NCBI GenBank assembly: GCA_947652115.1
Contig: OX393569.1
Location: 16,696,598-16,760,597, forward strand
Origin: Blastomussa wellsi
Lineage: Eukaryota; Cnidaria; Anthozoa; Scleractinia; Plerogyridae
Direction of reading: 5' to 3'
Length of the DNA: 64,000 bases
Part shown: in pieces, positions 46,201-58,200 of the stretch
Layout: every line of letters starts with the position of its first letter
Numbering within the stretch: position 1 is the stretch's first letter
Translations under genes and position numbers: made by a program
Notes under the pieces: model-generated
What the model was told of the DNA's origin: nothing
The model's database searches: none
What the model saw: only the letters and a program-made list of their open reading frames with translations

Positions 46201-49200
46201 ATTAAGAACACTAAGATCATCAACTTGTTCACTATTATGCATCCCGTCTATCAAATCCAACTCCTATGGTGGCCGCGCTTTTTCAGCAACTGCGCCGAAG
46301 TTATGGAACTCAATTCCCGAATATATTAAAAGAGCAGAAACAGTACAAACATTTAAAACTAGGCTTAAGACATTTTTGTTTCAAAAATGTTACTGTTAAT
46401 TATTTATTTTAATGTTAATGAATTATTTGTTGTTAGGCGCATTGAGGTTAGAAACGCGCCCTATAAGCACCTATTTATTATTATTAAACAAACCTGCCAC
46501 TTTTGCTGCTGTTTGTAGTGGTGGATCACCAAGCTTGAGAGTCAGCGGGTTTTCCAGTCCGTATTTAGCCACAGATATCGAGTACCTTCATCGCATAAGC
46601 TGTGATCAGACTATTCATGGAGACTTCACTCTAGAAATGGCCATCAGAGGTACGCCTTCCCTTTGTCAAGCATTTCTTTTCATTTGTTATTTTGGAGAGG
46701 ACTTATAGGGGGGTATTAAATTGAGGGAGGGATATCACAAACACAACAGGATGCAACTAGTTTATCAGTTTTTACTGTAAAGTGTTTTTACCCTCGTTTG
46801 ATGGCACTTATCTATCTAACAATTATGTTTGTTTCTGTTGCACGGAAATGGTGAAAAAATGTTTCTTTGCAGTGAACTGGATGAGAGCAAGATACCTGAT
46901 GTTACAAGGTCAAATGGATTATGCCATGATGTATTTAGACAGGGTAAGTCACATTGATGGTGCCTTAAGTAGCAGAGGTCAAAAGTTGAAATTGTTTTTA
47001 ACTTGTAAGGACGCCAAGCTTTGCCGAACAACAATTTTTAAGTAAAGAGGACAAAGGCACTGTTCACACTTGGTACCAGGGTACGGTGCCTGAGTAAGAT
47101 TCTAAGCTGGGCGCCAATGCGAACACACCTTTTTTCAAGTACTGGCACTGTACCCAAGTACAAGGTTGAGACCTTGTACTTGGGCACTCGACAGTACTTG
47201 ATAAGTACTTCGGTTTTCAGTGGCTAAACACAACCCACTTTTTTTCCTGGTGCTCAGGTACCAGTGCTCGGGCACCAAGTGTGAACACAGCCAAATTTAC
47301 CTTTTCATATTGAAGCGGTGCGTAAGTCAGTGTATATAAACTTTATTTAAAAAGGTGATACTAGGCAGTCTTGTGACTGACAAACCTGTGATGCACAAAT
47401 ACCACATCAATATGAAATGTTGGTTTAGAAAAGAGAGAGGAAAAATGGTGGAGAACGCGTAGAAAAGGCGAGCTCCAAATTCAAATGGTTGAATGCTAAT
47501 TAGCGCGTTTTCATCAACTATTGGGTAAAGGTGAAGAGCTCTCCTCAGTTCACACACTGTCGGTTGTTTTACCGACAGTTCTGAAAAAAAAAAGCTTGGG
47601 AACATTGTTGTAACTGTCAACTGTAGTTGTCTCCCTCCTCCCCCAAGCAATGTTGATTGTCATAAATACGCCTGACGCCAACGTTGCACCAGGGGAGGGG
47701 GGGAAAGAGGGAGGATGCGTCATTTTGGCGAGCTGTTGCATTAGTGTCCCATGACATTTTGGCCAGAGTTACTGACCCAAAAGTCACTGTCAGTAATGTA
47801 AAACAAACATTTGACTGGCACTTAAAGGGGCAAACTGTCACAGTATTTTGGCGTCATTTTAAAATACTGAAATATGTTCTTGCATGAATGGAAACCCAAA
47901 AATAATGGTGTAGTTTTGTTAGCTAGGACTATATCACTACACTGAAACCGTTTATTGCCACCTATCACTTAGGATGGCAAGGATGGAAGTGGATTGAAAT
48001 TTGAAGAAAAACTAGCCAGTTTTTTTTCAAATTGTAGAGCCATTCCTTGAAAATATCACCAGAAATTCCTTATGGTTGATATCTTCCTGTTAGTCCTCAG
48101 GAGCATTTTGAGGACGAGTAAAGGTACCAGGTAATGATTTTAGCAACGAATGAAGGTGAAAACAGCAAAACCATGTGACAGTGCCCCTTTAATTGGCACT
48201 CAACCACAAAACGCACCAACAGCAAAACAATGCGAATGACACTTCGAAGAGGAAAGAAGAAAGAGATGACTATTTTTCTTGCTTTTTGTTTCCTCAGACT
48301 TCAAAGCTTTTGACTCTGAAGGTTAATTCAATCGAGGGACCAACCACTGTGAAGCTGGTGAATTGTAAAGTTGACATCCTCATCACACTCGGTATGCAAA
48401 GTGTTTGCCGACATTTCATACGTGGTGCTATTTAAACGAAAAACAACTTACTAAAATTGCAATCAGGAGTTGGCATTGGCACTGACTAAGGCGAATGTGA
48501 AACAACGTTCATCATAAACTTATGGCCAAGAACCTTCAGCCTCCTTCAGTTACAAATGGCAAAAAACGTTGTTTCACATAAACTGAAGTCAGTGCCAGAA
48601 TTTGTAGTTTAGTTTTTTCTTCATGCCTGACGTAGCTCTTCTGAGATCCGTGTAATGTGTCTGGTTGGTTGTTATAAATTTGTGCTCGGAAATTCAAAAC
48701 ATACCAACAGCCAATCAGGTATGCTCCACGGATCTCTGACGAGCGACGTCATCTGAAGGGAGTTTTTCAGGTTACAGACCAATTTTTCATGTTACAGACG
48801 TCTCAAGGGAAGAAAGAACTGAGCACGTAAAGGGCATTGTCTGGCTTAGGCTAATGATCCCTTTGATGTTTCTTATCTTTACAGATCAAGTCCAAAAGAA
48901 GCTGGAATCACTACAAAGGTGTCAATCATTGGAAGAGGTACACTAATAACACTTAGCTGAATTTATTTCAGTGTTTATCGTAGCTTCTGATGCACCTTGT
49001 CTCAATTTCTATTTTCAAGTTGTTTGTTACTTTGAATTCACTTGTGCAATTATTATTAGTTTGTTTGTTCTGGCAAATTTTGTTTATTTAGAGCGAGTTC
49101 CAATTATGTGTCGTTAAACCAAACCAAAGTAATTACTTTGTTTGTATTGCTTGAAAACTCATAATCAGCTAGTCACGAGAATGGATTCTTTTTCTTTTCA

Positions 49201-52200
49201 GGTTCAACGTCTGTATGAGTCAGGTTTTTATGAAGATGTTGTGCAGCGCCTGATGCCCACACTCTATCAGCCACAGCCAAAAACCAAGGTATGACAAAGA
49301 CTTGAAGACTGTGTTATCTCGAGTGCACTCACCACTGTGCAAAAACTGTAAATTGGACAATACAAACTGTGGGAGAAATACCTGTAACTGCCCTGTTATA
49401 AACCAAGCAAACATGGGAAAGGTCGCATGTGGCAAATCGCGACTGGTTTTACTTAACTGACCGAATCTTCAAATTGAACTGACTGCTTGTGAATTTTGTT
49501 TCACGATATAACCCTTCACTGTGTTAATAGGTCAATGAGCTTGGCATGTCCATTCCTGAGAGACCAGCTCAGCTGTTGTTACTTCAAGACTCGCTTATCA
49601 AACTCAAGGACTACGAGGTTGGTGCAAAATGTCTTGTGCTTTCATATCATAATGCTAGAAAGTTTTTCTATGAAGTATTTTAGTGTGCATCAGCCACGGC
49701 ATCACATCTAAATAAATACCCAAGCACAGTAAATGGTTTGAAGTAACAGTAGAGTAACAGTTGAGTGGTTTGAGCAACGGTTGATCGTGTAGTCTGAGAG
49801 AGAGAAGCCCTGAAAAGGACGGTTGTAGGTAGTGGTGACTGATGTTTCAACAACATGCACGGAAGTCATCGTTAGAGTCAAGTGTACATGGAAATGTTAA
49901 TCACTACTATCGACGATGGTCCTTTTCGGGGTTACTCTCAACCAGATGATCAAACTACCCAAACACTTTTGAAACACCAATTTCCTTCTTAAATTAAGCC
50001 TATTCCCCGGTATAAATTAACTTCAATGCTGGGGAAAGGCTTCTGTTTGTTTAGACATTTTTTTCTTGATTTCCCATCTTATTAGCCAATAAAAGAGGTG
50101 ACAACTACACGTGCAGTTGATTGGCATGTCGATGTGACTACTTAAACGGCACCGCCTCCTTGACCAACATGAGTTTTGATAGGCTGTGTAGTTGGAAACC
50201 CAACTGAAAACCACATTCCTAACAGATGTCAAATTCTTTTTAAAATGTCATTAAATGGCATGGTTATTGCACAATACATGTACCTTTTTGAAATATTCTT
50301 GTTGTTTTTTTTTCCCTTGGCTTATTCCAGCAATGTCTCACGTGTTCTGAAGTTGCCCTCAACGAGGCTGTGTCGCAGATGAGTCCATGCGAGGCCTGGT
50401 CCACAGCTTTGTCCCGGCTCTTTGGATGTATTGATAGGTAAGGCTGCAGCTAAAACAATGTCTCTGATTTCACTAGTCTGAAGTGTCAGACGTCTTCCCG
50501 CCCTAATCCCCCGAGGCACCTCAGGGGATTAGGGTGTGAGTACTTCTGGCACTTCAGACTATGATTTCACTCTCTGAATGCAAAGGCACCCCATCTGTAG
50601 AAGGCTGTTTTGTGCACGAGAAAGAAATCAATAGTTGTGAGTTATAATTCGCCCCCGCAAAGGGCTGGTTCTGGTGTCTTTAGTTTGCCTCAAAGAAATA
50701 GTATTTGTTTATTTTATTTCAATCTCAGGAGTATTTTGGAATACAAGAACGTACTGGACAAGATACCTCACGATAAACTCAGCAGATTGACTCAAAATAT
50801 TATCAAGGTACGGTGATCGGACTGAACTACGGTCGTTGTAAACTTAAATACTGGCACATCGATGTCTTGTTTTCTTCAAATGTGCACAGCTACACTCATG
50901 CAATCTCTCTACACTCTCATGCAATTGGCATACAGTCATAAAACAGTCTTTTAATCCTTCTGTATTCAGGTAATAGAGGCTTCCATGTACGCTTCTGAGA
51001 GCAGCTCTGATCCACCACTTGCAACAGCAAAACCTTGGGTTCTACTCTACAGGATAATCAAACAGTAAGTTCAGGGGCGAGGTAGCAGCTCTCGTATTGA
51101 GAGGGCAATAGAACAAACAACAGGAACAATGTCCCTAGCCCCTAAAACAATAGCAACTACTGAAAGTAGAATTACAAGCTTACAAGAGCTGCTATCCTAC
51201 CAAAGTTCGGGCTTTTTCATTAGTCCAGATGGGGAGACTGGGTACCAGCTGGATACTTAAACCAGTTAGATTCAAGATTGAAACCAATCGCCACTTGTTG
51301 ACACGCGTTTTCCCGCGCTTTTCACCGGTTACATGCATTTGATTTTCTACGCTTTGTGATTGGCTTAAAAATTTCGAGCTACCTACTAGACTGGACCATT
51401 GAATAAGATGAAAACACAAAACCAATCGCGACTTGGTCACACGCTTTTTCCCAGTGCTTGGAGTTTGCGACTTGTATTTTCTTTGCTTTCTTTATATTGA
51501 GGTCATGTTGCTGTTTACGTTTTTTTTTTGTCATTGGTCTTATGTGTAAGAACATCACTTCTGTAATCAATGATAGCCATGCCCTCATTTTGACTATAAG
51601 AACGATCCCATAAGTACATTCCTCATTTAATCTGGAGCATTGGAAGGAAGTGTCTCGTGAAAACTCCATTTCAGAAGAAGCAACTTTTCTTTCTCTTAAC
51701 TCAACATTTTTATTAGTATCTTCTAATATGTTCTTTGTTTGAAGCCAGGAGAAGTACGAAGAGACAGCGGACAAGTTGTCCAAGACATGCGCACCGACTG
51801 TTCCTCCACCAACTGACACCGTAATGCATGAGACTGCGAGCACAGACAGCAATGTGAGCAGCGTCAGCGTCATAAGTGACATGCGTACTAGTAACATTTC
51901 GCCATCACTGCAGTTTCTGCGCACTGCGCATGAGCATCTTGGCAGGTAAGAAAGCCAAGTTATTTCTGAGAGTGATGTCTGAGAATGTTGTTGTTGTTTT
52001 TCTTTTTGTTCACCTGAAAGGACAACTCCCCATATTTATTTTTTTTTTAAATTCCGACGATGTCAACCTTGTTTTCACCTTATTTCGTATTACCACACTT
52101 ATGAGTCTAATTTCCTTTTAATTGAAGGCGTGGTTGGTGTTGTAACAACGAAGGAGTGTTCTTATTGCTAAAAGTGGAGGTTCTAACGGAAGAGCTTACA

Positions 52201-55200
52201 AAACCAGTCGTCCCTGGCAGAGAGGTTTGTTGGTTTCGACCCTTCTTCAGTTAATAAATTTTTTCACACAAGCAGTTATCAAATTCTCTACATAGTTTAT
52301 TGTTTGGGACAGTTTGCCTTTTTTCCAGTAACCGAAACTCTTCCAGTGTGATCAATCAGTGCAGAAAGGTTTCTTGTCATTTCAACCAATCAGGTGCTAG
52401 CCAACACATACCGTCTCTTGACTTCCACGACTTTTCCTGCACTTTCTGCAGGTCGCGTGTTTTCGCATCGGGTTCTGATTGGTTACTAGCACCATTTGCG
52501 TTCCTTTTAATTACTTCAGAGAACTGTGGAACAAACTTCAAGAACACAGAACGGTTTTTTATTTCTGATTGAAATACTTGATACTCTTTTATTCGGCAGG
52601 AACTCGTTCGTGATCTGGAACAGTGTTTTTTGTGTCTTTATGGGCATCCCTCTATTTGTAAGAAAGCGAAGGTAGGATTCTAGCCTAGTGAATTTGTCAT
52701 AAAATATCAATGGATTATTTCAGTCTAAGTCACATATTTATCAGTTGGAAGTCAATTTAGTTTAAGAAAACGAGTTTATCTATCTTGAACGTTGCTGACT
52801 GACGGACGGACGGACGGACGGACTGACTGACAGACTGAATGACTGACTGACTGTAGTCTCTTGACCCATTTTTTTCTTTCTTTGTTTTTCTATTTGGTTT
52901 TCTTTTCTGCATTTTTCTGCGGATGCTTAATTACTCACCAGCTTTAAGAATTCCATTGAAATGACTGTAAATTGTTCTCTTCTTCAAGGCTCGAAACCTC
53001 GTGGAACATAACTCGTCCCAGGTGAGCAATTACTAGCTTTTTAGGCCAAGCTGGACCGTCCCATTAAAGGGGTGCTGTCACGGTATTTTGGTGTCATTTT
53101 AACCCACAGCAATTTCTAACCCGCAGCAATGGAAACCCCAAAATAATGGTGATAGTTTTGTTACCTAGGCCTATATCACTACACTGAAACCATTTATTGC
53201 TGCCTATCACTTAGGATGGCAAGGATGGAAGTGGATTGAAATTGGAAAAAAACTAGCCATTTTTTTCAAATTTTAGAGCCATTCCTTAAAAATATCGCCA
53301 TAAACCCCCTGTCACTGTGCTCCTTTAATCGAGGCTCTTTTGTAATTATGCCCTTATTTGCATTACCCGCGAGCGAGACTGAGTATGAAATTCGAACTGA
53401 ATAAGGAATTCATCGCAGTGACAAAGATTTTTCCAAAAATTCTCCAGGAGACACAACGACGAATTGTTGCAGCGACTTGTGCCAGCAAAGAGATCCTTGC
53501 CTTGTCTGTGATTGGCTGTATCCCATACGTTCATAACATGTTGCGCATGACAACACATGTCCCCTTTCTCTTCTCCTGCTTTATTGATGTTTCGCAAGTA
53601 ACTGTATTTCTGTTGGTTATGCTTTCAGATTGCCCTGACGCGGAGTAACTCGGTTGTAGTATTTGATTACTTTAAGCCTCCAGAACCGCCCACATTTGAC
53701 AGCAAAGCTAACACCATCTCTGCAGAGGTAAGACTACCGATTGTTTTATTGACAAAAATTTTAACAGATCCATTCTACTGATTTGAATTACATTATCACG
53801 ACTGCTTGACGCGCCAGACTTTCTTGCCTCTGACTAGCACTATTTTACTACTTCGATCCACCATCCGGACTCCGATTGCCTCCTTTTTACTTCTACCGCC
53901 TTCTGTGTGAAGCACTTATAGAATATTTCTATCTGCCAGATCTCAAAAAGGTCTATGAAGAGCTTTTTTCGTTAGACTTTGACATGAATTTTCTATTAAA
54001 CTGAAGTGGGGGTTTTTGGGTTTTAACAGGTGCAGATTCTCCTCCGTAGAATAACAACAGTAATTCCACAGCAAGAACTTGAAGGTAGGTCATTGTATGC
54101 CTTTTTATTTGTTTGAATATTGGTGATGAGAATTACTTATGTCCTTTATATTTCCTTCACCAGCCATCAGTTTTGAAAGCGTTCAATCGTTTATTGAGGG
54201 TGGAGATGAACCGGTCCCAAAGCTCCCTGATCGTCTTGTTGACGTGAAAAGGTGCGCTATCCTCTCAAGTGGAGATTGTTTAATTTGCCGCATCTTAAGA
54301 TGGGTTACCGGATTTTAGAGTTTGTTGTCTTTTTTTTTCTGCAGGCCTGTGATCAATGAAATATTCTACTTGCTTGCTGATTTCTACTTTAAGAACAAAG
54401 AATTTAGGTATGTAATGGAAAGCACTAAGCATCGATTGTACCTAGGTAAAATTAAAGTGCAGTAAAGTGAAGCCTCAAGTTTTAATAGCGACTAGGAGTT
54501 TTGCTATTCTCATCTCCATCACAGGGTTGCCTCTTCCTCCCCCCCCCCCTCCCCCACCCCCAGCATTAAATTCACCCGTGCCCATTTATACAACCGGGTG
54601 GAGAGAGGCACCGCGAGAGTTTAATGTCTTCCCTAAGGACATAACAGAATGCATTCTCGTCCGCATAGCCCTTTTTCTCTCTCTTAGCCGGCGGGACCTT
54701 GGCATGAAAAACGAATGGCTCTAGGAAGTCAAAATGTTCGCCGGCCGCCATATTGCAGCATGCAACATGTAGAAACATCAATACTATATGCATGAAGTCC
54801 GGAATCGAGGACTAGAAATGCTATGTCCCAGAGCCCTTGTTTCTCGCGCCAAGGCCCCGCCTGCTAAGAGAGACAACAAGGGCTATGGGGACGAGAATGA
54901 ATAGAATGATCTCAGCTTGAGCTGGAACCCAGGGCCACCGCGCCTGCCGTGGGTTATAACTGGTACGTACAAAGAAGCAAAACTTTTTCTTGTATCTTCA
55001 GCAAGGCCCTGAAGTTCTACATGCATGATGTGACAGTCCAGCCCGACAGAGCTGATACGTGGGCCGCCATGGCTCTCGCTCGTAAAAGCAGACTGGAGAA
55101 CAAATTAAATGCGGTAAAGTATTATTCTCTATTCACACTAAGGCTTAATACTGCTTAAAGAGGCTTAGTTCGTGCGAACACTGCTAGTAGAAACGCTTCA

Positions 55201-58200
55201 TTTTATTGTGTTGTTATTTTGATTTGCAGTGTGAACCCAAAAGTGAAGGACCTATACAGAAGCTTGCTGTGTCAGCTCTCAGGTAAGTCTTTCAGTCTGG
55301 CTGAAGCTGAAAATATAAATTCTGTTTACTGTCACACATTTATGTAATGTAAGTTTTGTGAACTTGTTGTTACGCGATGACAATATCTGCTATTTGATCA
55401 ATACTCTATTTATTGAAACCCCACTTTGCTTTGTTTTTTATTAGATGCTTCAAAAGAGCATTAGAGATTGATGGCTCAAACAGCAGCTTGTGGGAAGAGG
55501 TTCGTTCATTTCTCTTACTTGTTTTTACCTAATGCCCCTTTTAAGCGATCAGTCTTTCAATCAATCAGTCATTAAATCAATCAATCAGTCATCAATCAAT
55601 CAGTCAATCGATCAATCATCCACTCAATCAATCAAGCAAGCAATTAATCAGTCAATCAATCAATCAATCAATCAATCGTTCAGTTGGTCAATCAATCAGT
55701 CAATCAATCAATCAATCAATCAAAAATCAGCAAGAAAATGACAGTGCGACTCTGTAACTTAGTCAGACACTTAAAAATTAATATAAGTTTCTCCTTTGTT
55801 ATTGCAGTATGGTACACTATGTTATGTGTTATATTCCCATGCTTCCAGACAATTGAACCAGGTATGTACTTTATCCTGTTAAGTGATTTGATCAAGAAAA
55901 CCGTTTGACGCCAGCGTGTTAAAAGAATGAAATTCCAAGTGGAGGGAAATTAGCTTTCCGAGCAACTTTTGTCATTGGCTGAAGTTTTGATGCGTGGCAA
56001 TCATATCAGGGAAATATTAACACTACTTTTGGACCTTTCGTGTATGTTTTTGAGGGGGGGGTATTAGAGGTGGGTGTTCCAAAAAGACGCACGCAAAATC
56101 ACATGTGTGAACATGGGCCTTTTGGAAACACATTTTCACAAAACAGCAACAATAACAAGCTTTAAAAAGCGTAAAATTGCCTCGTTTCTTTGTTCAGAAG
56201 TGCACATCCGCAAAGAGGGAAGTTTCTTTTGTGACAATTTTTCTCAAGACTACTCTCACTCGGACGATCATATTAGACGATCTGTTCATGGTTTTTGTTG
56301 TCGTAAAATGCTCTTCTTATTAACAGTGTTGCTGTCCAACAGTCCGACTTCTTGATTTTATCGTCGTCGTCTTTTCATCAGAGTCATAACGCGTCTTGTT
56401 TTTTTCCACTCAGTTTGATAAAGACGAAATGGCCTCGGACAATCGTTCATCGTTGCTACAGCGACGTGACGAGATGTTGCTGTTATCAGAGCGCTGCTTC
56501 ACCTCAGCTCTTGGAATCGAGGATGGAGAACCATGGCTCCACCACTACATCTTAGGAAAAATCACAGAGAAACTGAAGAAACCTCCGAGTGTCTATCTCG
56601 AACATTATCAAGAGGTAAGTTGATAATTTCCCCGCGAAATCCATTTCATGAATGCTAACAACGTCAAACAGCAAACTCATTCACGCAGTTAAAGGATCAC
56701 GCAATTGCCTTTGATAAAAATCAGTCAATTCGACCGCCCTTTCAGAAAATGTTTTTTATTGCTTGTATTTAGAGTGCAAAATATCTCGATGACGATATCT
56801 CAAGTTACCCAAGGAGAATTTCTTACTACAGTCCCCCGGAACACTCGCTGGAGGCGCTGGAGGTAAGGGGAATTGTTCCCTCAGTATTTGCAGGCAGGAG
56901 GGGTGGACCAGCTGGGCGAATGCCTGGTATGCGGCGAATGACAGACAGTCTTATGCCCCTCATACCGTGGAGAGAACTAACTAACTGCTCGGTAGTGGTC
57001 AGTTCAGGTTTACGCATCGCCCAGAATGCCATTGTCTTTTGCGACATGTCCTTGCAGTGCCCGATTTTGGGGCGCGTGGCATAATAATTGGCACATTTAG
57101 AACGAGTCAGTTGTGATTGGCTAACAGACTTAGCTTTGGGAATACTTTTGAAATTCGCTGCCTTGCCGCTGCTGTCAATCAAACGGTTGGACGTGTGAAA
57201 CAAGTTCCAAGGTGCGATAAAGTGCACAATAGCTTTCTAATTTTTTTCTAAGTTTCTAACTAACTGCTCGGTAGTGGTCAGTTCAGGTTTACGCGGTTAC
57301 AGCACAGTAAATAAGATACGGACGTCGCCTTTGTTGTCTTCTTTTTGCAGATTTATTTTCGAATTCATGTGTCAGTTGTCAAGCTCCTATTCGACAAGTA
57401 CCCGGATGTTGACGTCAGTGTCCTTGAGGAGCATCTTCAGCGAGCCTCACAGGGCCCCTTTTATCAACTCGAATTTGACATGGACACAGGGCAGGGGACT
57501 GTCTACAGGAGCGAGTCAACTACATCAGGTTTGTGTTAAACAACCACCAACTCGTACCAAACTCATACGGTCAGGTCCGTTGAGAAGACATTGGGTATGA
57601 GTCGAGTTGGGCACCCTAAATGTGAGGTGACGCTGCTTTTTCTCCTACCGTATTTACCCGTGTATTAGTCGACCTCGTGTATAAGTCGACCCCCTAACTT
57701 TGGGGCCAAAAACTAAGTTTTCTTCATTTTATTGGAAAACTTAAATATATTGCATTTCTTAGAATTATTGTTCAGGTAAGTACTATGGATAATATGAAAC
57801 CATCACAGCAAGTTTCAATGTGAAGTTTTAATATTCTCGCATGTCCGCAATCGTTTTAACAACACATGTACATGTGGGCATTTTGTCCATATTGTTTGAA
57901 ACAGGCTTACAAAATCAAACATACTAATTGCAGGCAAACCTTTCTAACTGTGGAAGTTGAAGAAGCAGCTTAAGCAGGCAAGCAAAACACCAAACAAGGT
58001 CTTAAATCTTTGAGAACGATCGATAAACAGCGTGTTTAGAAAGCTTGGTAACCAAGCTACAAAATCGGTCGAGTATTGGTAACTGATGACTGCACGTGCT
58101 TACATCATGCCAGGTTACCAAGCAAGGAGTTCGAAGCGAGAAAGATGTTTTTCCTCAGCAGATTTCCGGCTTTATTTTGCAGGAAATGTCAGTTCTTTAT

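Noticed and set aside
51379..51924. 181-aa minus-strand ORF
   Set aside because: Antisense to CABIN1 exon 31, whose plus-strand frame matches human CABIN1; the minus frame has no recognisable domain.
55490..55741. Asn-Gln-Ser-Ile repeat ORF
   Set aside because: Translation of the (TCAA)n microsatellite in intron 41, not a prion-like protein gene.
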